64,000 nt of DNA from Macrolepiota albuminosa (lineage: Eukaryota; Basidiomycota; Agaricomycetes; Agaricales; Agaricaceae), in contig JAMWFC010000049.1 in the NCBI GenBank assembly GCA_027475525.1, positions 497,297-561,296 on the forward strand. Direction: 5' to 3'. The notes beneath the pieces are model-generated. The model searched no databases. It was given only the letters and a program-made list of their open reading frames with translations, and was not told the origin of the DNA. Numbering within the stretch: the first letter of the stretch is position 1; the number at the start of each line of letters is the position of its first letter. Positions 25,550 through 37,080 of the stretch are shown in pieces. Position numbers and translations under genes: made by a program.

Positions 25550-27120
25550 GTCCACGAGCATTTCTATCGTATCGGTACCGCTGTGACAGGCAATGACTCT
25601 TGAAGTCATCATGTTCAAACTCGGGAACCGATATGTGGGTGTCAAGAGATGACAATGCGTAGAGACAGCAAGAATGATACTTGGGGTTCGTAAGGATGTC
25701 ACCGTCCGTCGTATCAAGCCAACCATCTGCGGGACAGCCTCATCAGTTAATCGATTTGCGATATTTCTCTTTGTGTTCTGTTCTGGGTCATGGGTCATCA
25801 GAATCGAAGGCTTCTTTGACACAGACATCGGTCTGAGTTCATCATCTCTATAACAGAATCCACAATCAAAAATAACATATGTAGCAGCCAATCGTTGGTT
25901 CACAAGTTTACGATCCACATCAAAAGTGCGCTCCAACACAGACAACGATCAAGATACGTTCCTGACACTTGACTCCAGGTGAACACAACATCCATGACCT
26001 CGCCACAACACAAAATCCTGATGCTTCGTGATCCGTTCCTGACACTTGACTCCAGGTGAACACAACATCCATGACCTCGCCACAACACAAAATCCTGATG
26101 CTTCGTGATCAGACTTGATCCATGACGTTTCGAAATTTCGACTTTGAATGAAGAAAGTTCAGAGGTATTCACAGTCAGACTCACCAGCTGATCCCGGAAC
26201 CAATTACAAGTGAGGTTGGGTGCCGTTAGTAGCATACAACGATGTGGAATATACAGAACACGTACATCATATGCAAACCTCAGAGATCAATCAGAGATTG
26301 ATGAAGTACTTACCGTTCATGTCGTAAATAATTACAAGATCGGGCTCCTGGAGAATAAAATATGCATCTGTTTTCAAGCCATGAAAATTAATCTCCCTCT
26401 GACCGACAGATTTTTCCATTCAAGAAACACATGTTATTGCTGGCTTTTGAATCGCAGGTAAACGATCCTCTCTAGTGTCTGCTCATCGCGCTCGACAATG
26501 GTGATATACGTATCCACGGGACGCCAGATTTCAGGCCCTCAAAGACACTCACGTGTACCGCACGTCTTTCTTTATTACACAATTGAAGTCAAGAAGGCGA
26601 ATATCATCTTTAGTGACCATGAAGTTTAAGTCTGGGATATCGCGTGAACAAAATCGTCCTTATGCATCTCTCGCAGGCTCTTCCGGATTCTGTCGTATGA
26701 TGCTGCCTTGAAGCAGTGTTGATCTGTTTATAAATCCAATTCGTCGTAGATGTAAAAGCAATCTTTAACCTACCAAAACTAGCCAGCCAACAAAACCTCT
26801 CAAATGTTGGGCAGCATCGATTGAAGCACAGAACTCGTGAAGATCCCTGAGTAATGATGATGAATTGACGCTAAGTTCATCAACATCAGTTTTCAGAGGA
26901 CTCAAGAAGGATTGTAGATGGGGCATCACCAGAGCTGGATAGTGAATGCCTGCTTTTATTGCGATAAAAGGTGCCGAATAAGGGGAACAAAGTTATGGTT
27001 CACAGCCTTGGAAGCTGCACTTGCGTATTGTCGCATGTCCATTAAAGCTTTGGCAGCGGCGGGAGTAGTATCGACTTGCTTCAGCCTTTGAAGAAGCAAG
27101 AATAGATTATCCAGGGTTGG
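25550..27120 (-). pseudogene. Kinase-like gene remnant
   Basis: Several open segments on the minus strand have protein-like composition: …LDNLFLLLQRLKQVD… (near 27110), …ALVMPHLQSFLSPLKTDVDEL… (near 26930), …SLREMHKDDFVH… followed after a one-base slip by DIPDLNFMVTKDDIRLLDFN (about 26660-26590), and …TYVIFDCGFCYRDDEL… (about 25880). The slip lies exactly where fungal kinase-like proteins have a catalytic-loop HGD motif, and LLDFN then resembles the DFG/DFD segment. The frame break, uncertain splicing and a 77-bp duplication at 25957 suggest a pseudogene or misassembled gene. Family assignment is tentative. Confidence 0.35.
25957..26110. repeat. 77-bp exact tandem duplication
   Basis: Copies 25957-26033 and 26034-26110 are identical and adjacent. 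It falls inside the kinase-like remnant on the minus strand. Confidence 0.95.
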
Positions 27121-27367
27121 TGCAGATTGAGGATGAGCTGGAATATTTTTTGAACCGGCTGCGACAGATCAATTCAAGGCAGCTACGCTGGAAACAACGG
27201 GGACAGTAGTTTTGAGGCAGACATTCATGGGACTTCCGGGCAGCAAAGCAAATAAGGGTACTCGGCATAGATTGGAATTGAATGTCGGTGGTCCAATCGG
27301 GATGTGTGTACCTGTTTTGTTCTCTTGTCGAAGATGAAATGTTAATCTCAAAGTGTTTCCCTGACTT

Positions 27368-27521
27368 TTGCTGGGCAGACTCATTGTCTAGTCGGCCTGT
27401 ACTTCTGCGTCTCAAATACATGTCATGTCTTTCTTCGTGCGATCTTGCTGGGCAGACTCATTGTCTAGTCGGCCTGTACTTCTGCGTCTCAAATACATGT
27501 CATGTCTTTCTTCGTGCGATC
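27368..27521. repeat. 77-bp exact tandem duplication at PAN3 5' end
   Basis: Copies 27368-27444 and 27445-27521 are identical and adjacent. They cover the likely start region of PAN3, which makes the start codon hard to assign. Confidence 0.95.
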
Positions 27522-30367
27522 CAGTCCTCCGCCATAAAAATTGTCGACCCAAACACTCAGGACGAAAAGACCGCGACTCAGGCGACTCCTACTAAGAAGG
27601 GTTAGTTTACTTCCATACGATCATTAGTTATTTTGACTTGTGAACCGCATAGATACTCGTGCAAAACAGCAGTGTAGAAATGTTGTAATCCATGGGTATG
27701 AATTTCTATCATGATCATGGTAGAACAAAGTAAATGCCGTAAGGATAGCTACTGCAGATATCAGGATACTTGTCCGTTTGCCCATCCATCGGTATGCTGT
27801 TGAACTTCATTTGAACATGTTTTTTGAATCGCTACACCACAGTCAGAGCCTTCTGCTCCCACGTACGTTGGGCGTCTAAATCTTTTCGCGTTTTAATTGA
27901 CTAATTCCTCCTAGTTCTCCGTCCCAACCGACCACGGAAGGTCGCACTTCGACAATTCCATCTCAAGCCGTCAATGCACCAGTTTTCGTTCCGAGAGCTG
28001 TTGCTGGTGTTGCGACGCCCCCGCCGCCCTCTGGTTCGACAGCTTCCGTCACGCGAGTGCACCAGTTCTATTATACAAGGGTTAATGATTCACCCGAATT
28101 GCAGGTCTATTGCCACGCCTGAAACAGAATATTCAGACTATGACTACGAGGCTCAAGAACAGTATCACTCATACGTCCATGCTGGTGGTGAAGAAGCTGA
28201 CGCTAACTTGACGGAGCAAATGACAGAAGTACGTTGCTGAATCACTCATACGTCCATGCTGGTGGTGAAGAAGCTGACGCTAACTTGACGGAGCAAATGA
28301 CAGAAGTACGTTGCTGATCCTGTTATAATTTTGCAGATCATGCTCAGAGAATCTGTTTTCTCAGCTGGATATAGGGTTCTATGACGACAGTCAATACCCT
28401 GCATATACAGACTACGACCCTCACATCCTTGATGCTAGCTACTATCCCACACCTCCGGTTTATTTAAGACAGCCAGTATGTCACGTATCTCGCCCTCTAT
28501 TCTTTCTAAACGGATCTTCCTGCTGTATAGTTGGACTACCATCTTTACACTCCTGTTCCTTCAGCCAATTTCTTGCCAAGCACATCGGACAGCCATTTTG
28601 TACCATCGTCTCATTCTCTCCGGCAACTTCTTCAAACGCGCAGTGAGACGACGCGCCAAATCGCCCCAAGTGGTACATGTTCTAATTTTCCTATCATTTA
28701 AAATCTTGTGGCTCATACATATTACTCAGGCTTAAACCTGCCCGAAGAACTACAAGGTTATCATACTCTCGTTCCTCTCGAGCCTACCACTGGTGACCGT
28801 AGGAAGCTTGGGAACTGGCATTCGACAGTATATCGTGCAATCAATTCGACGGACGGCCTGCCCTACGCGCTCCGGCGAATTGAGAGTGAGCCAATCCAGC
28901 CACTCGTCTCTGTCTATTGAACACCATTCGGCAGACTATCGGTTGATGCATCAGTCGGCATTCGACGCAATCGAGATATGGTCCAACATTCGCCATCCTA
29001 ACATTGTCTCGGTTAAGGAAGCGTTCACCACCCGGTCGTTCAACGATGATTGTAGGCCGCGAGTCGCATTTCACGTCGTGGAGGTTGACTGACACGTCTA
29101 ATATAAATCAGCTCTAGTTTTTGTACATGCGTACCATGCGGATTCTCAGACGCTTTTTGACGTGCATCTGAAGCCGAAGCCACCAAGCATGCATTCTTAT
29201 CAACACGGTCGATCTTCTCATTTGCAAGCTCATCTCCCGAAGATCATCCCTGAACGTACCATTTGGTCCTATATAGTCCAGATTGCCTCTGCTATCAAGA
29301 AAGTCCACGAATTTGGGCAGGCTGTGCAAAACATTGACGTTACAAAGATCCTCCTTACTGGTCAGAATCGGTAATACCCACTTCCGACATAAGTAGCCGT
29401 TCCTCATTCGCCCCCTAGAGTCCGAATCAGCTGTTGCGGGATCATCGACGTGCTGATGCACGACACGATACAAGATATCGTGATGTTACAACAGGAGGAC
29501 CTTAACATGTTTGGACGCCTCATCTTTTCGTTGTGCTGTAACAACATCACGGCAACAAGCGGTCAAAATATTCAGAAGAGTTTGGATTTCATTGGCCGGA
29601 ACTACAGTGCAGATTTAAAAGAAGTCGCTATGTGGTTTACCAGTAGGATGGCACCCATTCGTGTGAGTGGTATTTATTGATTTTTGCAGATTTAAAAGAA
29701 GTCGCTATGTGGTTTACCAGTAGGATGGCACCCATTCGTGTGAGTGGTATTTATTGATTTTTGCAGGAAAGAGTGCTTACTGTGCCCCAAAAATTACAGA
29801 CCATTAATATGTTCCTTGACAAAATTAATGCAAGGGTTGTCTCAGAAATGGAAGAGGCTCTCAAGTACGTTCCTTTGGATAGTCCTTCCGAAGCCTATCT
29901 CATGCACGGACAGTGGTAACGATCGGTTGGAAAACGAACTTTTGAGCGAGCTTGAGAACGCCAGACTCGTGCGCTTGCTTTGCAAGTTTGGCTTCATTAA
30001 CGAGCGACCCGAGTATGCCTGTCCAGATATTATGTTCCATCACTGACATTGTCCTCGTAGGTTTGCCCGTGAACCACGGTGGTCGGAAACGGGTGACCGT
30101 TACATCATTAAGTTATTCCGCGACTACGTTTTCCACCAGGTTGACGAGCGTGGTAATCCTGTGGTTAATTTATCTCATGTCCTGACTTGCTTGAACAAGG
30201 TTTGATATTGCTGTGTCTGTCGTCCACATTGCCTCACATGACTTACTCCTCTCCAGCTAGATGTCGGTACGGATGAAAAGATAATGCTTGTCGCACGAGA
30301 CGAGCAATCTTGCTTGATAGTTAGTTATAAGGAGATCAAGCATTGCATTGAATCAGCGTTCGGGTGA
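27502..30367 (+). CDS. PAN3: PAN2-PAN3 deadenylation complex subunit PAN3
   Basis: PAN3 is the pseudokinase adaptor that dimerises, binds poly(A)/PABP and recruits the PAN2 deadenylase. After an N-terminal exon with …[14 protein letters not shown]… comes the CCCH zinc finger [11 protein letters not shown] / [16 protein letters not shown] split by an intron near 27700. The PABP-binding Pro/Tyr-rich region follows (…[16 protein letters not shown]…). The pseudokinase domain reads …[20 protein letters not shown]…, …[20 protein letters not shown]…, …[15 protein letters not shown]…, and the C-terminal knob …[20 protein letters not shown]…, …[20 protein letters not shown]… (each abridged), ending KHCIESAFG with TGA at 30365-30367. 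The start is unresolved: the ATG at 27502 is out of frame with the next segment because of the duplicated junction. Further 77-bp duplications at 28164 and 29608 also fall in it. Confidence 0.88.
28164..28317. repeat. 77-bp exact tandem duplication in PAN3
   Basis: Copies 28164-28240 and 28241-28317 are identical and adjacent, within the exon encoding the linker before the pseudokinase domain. The second copy ends inside the following intron. Confidence 0.95.
29608..29761. repeat. 77-bp exact tandem duplication in PAN3
   Basis: Copies 29608-29684 and 29685-29761 are identical and adjacent. Each copy contains the end of an exon (…[14 protein letters not shown]) and its GTGAGT donor, so splicing from the first donor to the acceptor after the second copy would hide it. 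Confidence 0.95.
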
Positions 30368-31202
30368 GTCTCTTACTCGCTTTATTTGTTATGGCCTGCT
30401 TATGCTAGCCACTTAGTGACCTTGCGCGCGCCGCCACTAAACGTTAAACAATGACATGTCACATTATATGTGGCCTTGAGGTTTATAAAATGGGTAGAAT
30501 CAGAAAAAGACTCGGAAAATATTATGAAAAACATGACTTGCTGCTCTAAAATCTGTGATGGTCTCGTTATGAGTTCCAGTCCATTTTGGCATTACTGACG
30601 ATCCCTTTATGAGGACCGAAGAATGACGCTACCTTGGTCCGTCCTCATTACATACGCCACTGAAAGTATTTTATCTTTATCATGCGACCATGAATTTCCT
30701 ATTAATATTTCCTGCCCTCCATTCTTCTGTCTGATTCGTGGTTTGACGATTCGTTGCCTTTTCTACATCCGTCTATGGCGGCCTGCGACAGTCCCGGTCC
30801 ATATACATGGGACGTGGATAGAATTTGATAGTTCCTGGGACGTGAATAGAATCAAGGTTTTGAGTTATGCCCGGTCCATATACATGGGACGTGGATAGAA
30901 TTTGATAGTTCCTGGGACGTGAATAGAATCAAGGTTTTGAGTTATGCATTGGTGACATTTGGGAATTGTAGATTGGCCGCGGGAGTCAACTCTTACGGCA
31001 TATATAGACGAATGTTTTAAGCGACGATATCAAGGCGTTGTTGCGGGGAGAATAAGAGACATGAGACCTGAAGTCATAAGAGAGAGTGGTTTTGGCTCGA
31101 TGGTACACTGATACAAATTAATATTGCCTTGCAAGCCATCCGTTTCATATATAACACATGTGACTAGCCAGAAACTCCCCATTGGTCATGATAAACGCTG
31201 TA
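30368..31202. other. Spacer downstream of PAN3
   Basis: No supported gene. It includes the PAN3 3' UTR and a 77-bp duplication at 30793-30946. Confidence 0.45.
30793..30946. repeat. 77-bp exact tandem duplication, intergenic
   Basis: Copies 30793-30869 and 30870-30946 are identical and adjacent and lie outside recognised genes. Confidence 0.95.
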
Positions 31203-31805
31203 TTAGATAATTATACCGTGATTATGAAACCCTGTTATCGCTATCTGCCAGTGTATGCCGCCCATCGGCGTCAACGCCGTATTCGAGGCAGCTAAAAGTG
31301 CAACGATGGCTCCACGCCCAACGATCTTCAAAATTATCTCTAGGGCATCGTCACAGGCGGCGATCATGGCCTCGAGCTCTGGCATTCGCTCTCTTCTGCG
31401 AATGACGAAAGCGCGCGGTTTACTACTCCGAGTTGCTTTCAAATCCATCAGATGAACCCAAGACTTCGGCGCGGGATAAGCACAGAGTGGCTCTAATACG
31501 TGCGCGAGACCAAAAGGGTGTGTGCGACAAGGCGAAAGACAATGCGGGTAGGGAATGGAACATGCCGTAGCTGGCATGGGGACCAAGAAAGTTGATTGTT
31601 TTGTCTGTCCAGAGGATGTCCATCGAAAGGTAAGTACTGTACTCCTTGATATTCCTTGACATCCGCATCGATCAACTGCTGAAGGGCAAAGGTCATAGAT
31701 GTCAACGTGAACGCAAGTACTGTTCAGGCGCCCAGGCCGCGGACTAACAGGCGCTTCGATTCTGTAACTCTTTGGAGTAGAGTTAGTCTGTATGATCTTG
31801 ATCAC
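31203..31805 (-). CDS. Hypothetical ORF, possibly one exon of a larger gene
   Basis: A 200-codon open frame whose middle part (…MPELEAMIAACDDALEIILKI…, abridged, and VGRGAIVALLAASNTALTP) looks like helical protein, while the N-terminal half is less convincing. Overlapping minus-strand frames at 31423-31705 (…FALQQLIDADVKEYQGVQYL…) suggest that a spliced gene could use pieces of more than one frame. No family is recognised. Bases 31806-32683 hold no gene I can support. Confidence 0.25.
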   Translation of the reverse strand: MIKIIQTNSTPKSYRIEAPVSPRPGRLNSTCVHVDIYDLCPSAVDRCGCQGISRSTVLTFRWTSSGQTKQSTFLVPMPATACSIPYPHCLSPCRTHPFGLAHVLEPLCAYPAPKSWVHLMDLKATRSSKPRAFVIRRRERMPELEAMIAACDDALEIILKIVGRGAIVALLAASNTALTPMGGIHWQIAITGFHNHGIII

Positions 31806-32683
31806 TTTAAATCCGGGTCGTGCGGCCCTCAGGGTGAACTAAATTCAGTCAGGGGCCAGGGCGCGCAGTTACGAAACAACTGCATTCAGGGGTAGCACAG
31901 TCCTTCTGTACAATGCAAGCGAAGCCGCGGTGCTTGAAATATGCAGAAGCATTGGCGTACGAAATGGAAGTAAAGGCAGAATGTAATTCACACTTGGATC
32001 GTAAATCCTTTGAATGGGTCGGGCAAGCACTGGTGCCATGAGGTGTGAAATGATAGCGGCTCATTCAGACATAGTCCTTGATTGATGGTCCGGCCTTGAG
32101 CTCCTTGGGCAGATAGTCAGACCAGATGAGCTTCGAGCGGTTATTGTATCGAGCGCGGTATCGATTTCTTGTTATTAATAGTATTGTCAGTTTTCAGGCC
32201 TGGTGACCTAGTGAGGTCAATGAAACGGCAATTCTAAAACTCAATCAAGAAAAGAGGTTTAGGAGTAGACAATGAAAGGTCGAAGGAAAAAGATGGTTTC
32301 AGTAGACCGTACACGTGAAAAAAAAACACGTAACGCCATACCACAAGAATAAAACGAAACATACGAGCGATTCAGCCAGACAGACCTGGGTTGGCCTTAA
32401 TGATGCTTGTGGAGGATACTCAGACATGCAGATATCTGCGCCTCGTCGAGGCACAACGCTTCAGCGTCTTCCGGTCTGTTCGTATATAGCTCACCTCTAG
32501 TCGAAACAAGCTTCAAAGCCAATTGTAGTAACAGAGTGGTCCAAAAAGTGCTATTTGTATTTCATCAGCATTGATGTACTTATACCCTGCCGCCACACTC
32601 ACACTCAGCTCTATCATGGTCACCATCAAAACAAACGACGCACCTAAAGGTCACTTCCCCGTGATTGTAATGTATCATCCACA

Positions 32684-34152
32684 TCACATCACCCCCAAAC
32701 TCGCCTTCAACTCGGCCGCCAAATCATCCATCCCCTCGTCCTCCGGTTTCAAATGTTTTGCCTCCTGCAAACACCTTACGCAACTACACTCCCCGAATCC
32801 CCACGCTTGCAGTTCACGCCTACGTCTCCGGACATCCATCTCCGGATTCACATACGTCACGAAGAGCTCCTCCCCTGCGACGATAGAGCGTTTGGCAATC
32901 AACGTGATGCGGGATAGAGCTGTGCGACGGTCGTTATGTCGAACTGATACGTTTGGAGTGCAGGAATGATTCAGGTGCGAGTGAAGGGTATATAAACCAC
33001 CGTGCGACTCCAAGTCTGGTTTTTAACGTGCATATAAGCCGCCATGACGCGACGGTACAATTAAGGGAGAGTTTACTCACTTAGACTCATTTTCCCGAGG
33101 CCCCTGAGGAATCCGTCATAATCGAAAAGTGCTTTTTCGATGACGGGGTTGATGGGTTTCTTTAGTATTTTTGCAAGGCTTTTCTGATCTGCTGGGTTCT
33201 TGGGCGACCGGAAGGCTTGCAAAAGTACTGCGTGGGCTTTCTTCCAAGACTCTCGATCTGGTTCAGGTGCTCCCGATCTGCAAACTGTTCGCTATCATTG
33301 TTAGGTGCACGCAAGACACAATTGCTTACACGCTAAAACCATACTTATAACGCTCTTCGAGGCCAAGCTCTGCAAGTCCAGCTACAACTTTCCAATCACG
33401 ATCTTCCTCTTCCACGCTACGTTGGCCTGAGAGTAAAATGCGGGATGTACATTGTGAAAACGCGTGAAGAGCCATCCACTGTGTTTCCTTGATCATTTTA
33501 AGGAGTGGTATGCATCCTGGATTCTGAGAAGAACATAAAAGCGGATGGTGCTTGGCGGAACGCGACAAGCAGAGGCGATTGCAGAAACGAATCGGACAGT
33601 GCACGTGAGACGAGGACGAGGCGGGGCAAGGCTGCGTCAGAGGCGACGACATGTCGAGAGGAGTTGAGCAATAGCCACAGGCAGCAGACGAAACCTGTAG
33701 GTCATAAATCTCCCTGCCCACAATGAATTACAATACAAACACAATGCGAAAGGAAAAGCCTCGCACCATTCAGGAGCAAGTATGAAGGGATCCTCTTTCC
33801 AAATTGTCTCGCCTTCCTCGATATCCTCGGTCGCCACTAGACCCTTTCCCTTTCGTTTATCGTAATATCTAACTTGCACCTTGCTTGACCACTTTGAGAT
33901 ATCCAGATCAGGAATGAGGCGCGACGACGGGTAGACAAAGTCTGTTGCCTGAGGGCTAGGCGTATCAAGGATGAGCCCTTCACTCTGGAGAACCTTGCGC
34001 GTGCGCTTCTCGCTGACAGTCCAGTCAGGGTAGCTAGCCAGCAAGATCGAATGTGTTTTGACGATGCCAAGGCTGGGATATCTGGTTTTTAGCGCCACTA
34101 ATGCGGCTCTAAGATCGTCCTCAGAGGGGGATATCTTTGTATGGGGAGACAT
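32684..34152 (-). CDS. SET5: SET-domain lysine methyltransferase, Set5-like
   Basis: Set5 methylates histone H4 tail lysines in yeast and belongs to the SMYD-like group with a split SET domain. The start ATG at 34150-34152 opens MSPHTKISPSEDDLRAALV, and a winged-helix-like N-terminal part (…YPDWTVSEKRTRKVLQSEG…) precedes the SET N half (…YYDKRKGKGLVATEDIEEGE…). A Cys/His cluster (CGYCSTPL…CPIRFCNRLCLSRSAKHH) takes the place of the MYND-type insert. The SET core NHSCTPNVSV and …GEELFVTYVNPEMDVRRRR… are complete, and the post-SET Cys …FGECSCVRC… is present. Introns include GTGCGA at about 33769. The stop is at 32684-32686. It is divergent from UBP6, with about 213 bp between starts. Confidence 0.88.
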
Positions 34153-34365
34153 GTGGCGCAATGGACCGAGGATGGCGTGATGGTGCGGGCGCTCAAGTGG
34201 AGGAGTCACTCCCAAACGCGTGATTGTGAATAAAATTGTGATCGGAACGAACATTTTGTGATGGCTTTAGATCTATACAGTGCCAAACAGCGCGGGAAGG
34301 TGCAGCCAAGCAGGGACACACACGACGCGGTGCTTGAGACTTACGCGTCGCCTTAAGTGCATACT
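34153..34365. promoter_or_regulatory. Divergent promoter, SET5/UBP6
   Basis: The 213-bp interval between the two start codons must carry both promoters. No clear TATA box is visible. Several short ATGs occur in it but none in frame with good context. Confidence 0.5.
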
Positions 34366-36804
34366 ATGGCTCCCCTTGCTGTGCATATCAAGCACGCTGG
34401 AAAAATCTATGATCTCTCTCTCGATCCCGCTCTCCCTCCAACCGTCTTCAAAGATGCCGTCTATCATGCCACCGGCGTCCCCGTCGATCGCATGAAGGTC
34501 ATGGTCAAGGGTGGCGTGCTCAAGGTAGATCCAAGTCTTTCTTGTCCCATCTCGACTCAAGTTTTGTCGAAAGGACGACTCGTCATGGCAAAAAATCGGT
34601 CCCAAGGATGGGCAAACTTTCATGGTCATTGGAGCCGCTGGTGAACTCCCGAAGCCACCGGCAAAGCCGACCGTCTTCCTCGAAGGTACGTCAACAAAGG
34701 TGAAAACTTTCAGACTGGTGAACTCCCGAAGCCACCGGCAAAGCCGACCGTCTTCCTCGAAGGTACGTCAACAAAGGTGAAAACTTTCAGATGCTCACAC
34801 GTTGCTGCAGATATGGGCGATGAGGAGCTCGCTGAAGCTGTAATATCTGCGTTCCACCTGGCCACATTATTCTAACATGTTTCTAGCTTGCCAAGCCAGT
34901 CGGCCTTCGCAAGTAAGCATGCTGGATCTTTTACAAAGATCGGAAACTGACTATCAACTACAGCTTAGGCAACACCTGCTACATGAATGCCTCTGTACAA
35001 GCTTTGCGCGCTATTCCCGAACTCCAGGTCGCTCTCACTGCGTATGTCATCATGCCGCTTTTGTTTTCGCGGACTCGTGGTTATGATTATGTAGCCCCTC
35101 CCTTCAATCAGCAACGCCTCTCCCTGCTGCCCTTCGTGATCTTTACGCCAACATGTCGCGTACATCAGACACTGTGACACCCGTGGCTTTCCTATCCACT
35201 TTGCGTCAGGTCACTTTTCAACGATCTAAAGTCGCGTCCTCACCATTGAATTTCTTCGTCAATTCTAGGTCAATCCCCAATTTGCGGAGATGGATCGCTC
35301 GGGGAAACAATTTGGAGGATCATACGCGCAACAAGGTATTGTTGTGCTTCGGAATGACGTCATCGGCTCACTTTGTTGTCGATGATATACAGACGCCGAA
35401 GAATGTTTTGGACAGATCATCAACACTCTACGAAATGTTCCTGGCCTTAATGGCGATGGTTCTTCGTCTGGTACGTCTCCACAAGCGACGACTGACGTGA
35501 AGAAGTTCGTGGAGCAGTATCTCATGGGAGCGATGCGCAGGGAGTTGAGTCGATTGATTTCATGAAAGCAAGAGTTTGACCGACGACCTGCTTGTCATAG
35601 ACTGACTTGTGATGAGGCCCCAGAAGAACCGGCGTCAGTTACGACGGAAAATGTACTCAAGATTGAATGCAACATTAATATCACTACAAACTTCTTGCTA
35701 ACTGGCATCATGAATGCACGTCGTTCACATCAACCTTACTATCTCTCAACATACTCACATCTTATTCTTTTAGTCTCTTGATCAAAAAGTCGAGAAACGC
35801 TCTCCTTCTCTCGGTCGCGATGCCGTGTATTCCCAAAAATCCCGTCTAACAAGGCTACCGGGTTACCTCTTTGTACATATGGTCCGTTTCGCATGGCGAC
35901 AAGACATCCAGAAGAAAGCGAAGATCATGGTGCCTTCTTTCTTCTTTCCAACTGTCCTAGAACCTCTCACTAAAAATCTGACCTTCAGCGCAAAGTGAAG
36001 TTCCCTCTCGAGTTCGACGCCCTCGATCTCGTGACGGACGATCTCCGAGCGAAACTGCTTCCAGCCAGCCGCAAGCTAAAAGACATCGAGAAGGAGCGTA
36101 TGGAGCGACGCAAAGTGCGTAAGAGGACGAAAAACGCGCCTCCACCCACCTCGTCTACCCCTGCACCCGTAGCCACCACTGACGTGGAGATGGGCGACGC
36201 GACGGCTGTACTAGCCGTTGGCGGTCCTACTTCGGATGCGGTCATTGAGAAGGGGAAGATCGTTGCTGGTGGTGAGTTGGAGGACGAGAGCGTGTATCGA
36301 GCAAAGGAGAAGGAAGAGCTTGAGTCCCTTATCAGTGAGGATGTGAGACGCGATATTGGTGCTAGCATTAGTGGGCTATACGATCTCGTCGGTTCGTCTA
36401 CCCTATATGTCTCCGTCATGTCGTGTTTCGCTGATCATTGGACCATATAGCGATCGTCACACACAAAGGACCTGCAGCCGACGCCGGCCACTACATCGGT
36501 TTCGCCAAGAAGAACGTCTTCCACCCCGCCAAGGGATCCACCCCGAAACCTACTGGAGCTCCAGATGCTAGTGAGGGGACCAGCACACCCATCCCCGCGA
36601 TGGAACTTGACGAAGATGATGAGGATTGGTACAAGTTTGATGATGACAAGGTCTCATTATTCCCCAAGGAGAAGCTGAGCACGCTTGATGGCGGAGGTGA
36701 GTTTTTATGCGTATATCGTCGTGTGGCCTTCTGAGCATGCTGATCGGGATATAGGTGAGGATTCATCTGCCTATGTTTTGGTTTATAAGAGCAGAGCGAT
36801 TTGA
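34366..36804 (+). CDS. UBP6: Proteasome-associated ubiquitin carboxyl-terminal hydrolase 6 (USP14/Ubp6)
   Basis: Ubp6 trims ubiquitin chains at the proteasome base. The protein opens with a ubiquitin-like domain (MAPLAVHIKHAGKIYDLSLD…), which docks on Rpn1. The USP catalytic Cys box is GLRNLGNTCYMNASVQALRA (near 34970), the Gln-Asp-Ala box …QQDAEECFGQI… is near 35330, and the His box ADAGHYIGFAKK is near 36480, so the catalytic triad is present. A Lys/Arg-rich and Pro-rich insert (about 36060-36260) lies between boxes. The C-terminus …WYKFDDDKVSLF…AYVLVYKSRAI ends at TGA 36802-36804. Many short introns interrupt it. The 77-bp duplication at 34638 lies across an exon end and its donor, after the ubiquitin-like domain. 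Confidence 0.92.
34638..34791. repeat. 77-bp exact tandem duplication in UBP6
   Basis: Copies 34638-34714 and 34715-34791 are identical and adjacent. Each includes the exon end …PAKPTVFLE and a GTACGT donor. Confidence 0.95.
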
Positions 36805-37080
36805 GGGGTGGACTCTGTCTTTAGGTGCTTTTTGAGGAGCCAGGGGTGGGTATGTTCGTGTTATGTAGCTTTTGAAATAAAGTGGTTCGAGATATTGAAT
36901 AAATTGTGTACAAGTCAAGAATATTTTTACCAGAGGGCCCCCGGGATAACAGAACTTAAAGCTTCGAGCCACCATATGTCTTTCATCAGGAATGAAAGCA
37001 GAGGGAAAATATGATTTTGAAATGTCTATTCTTACATTACAACGAGGACATCATTATGTCCCGTTTACAAATTCTGTATT

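Noticed and set aside
30623..30946. Plus-strand frame across the 30793 duplication
   Set aside because: Biased composition, no domain, and it depends on a probable assembly duplicate.
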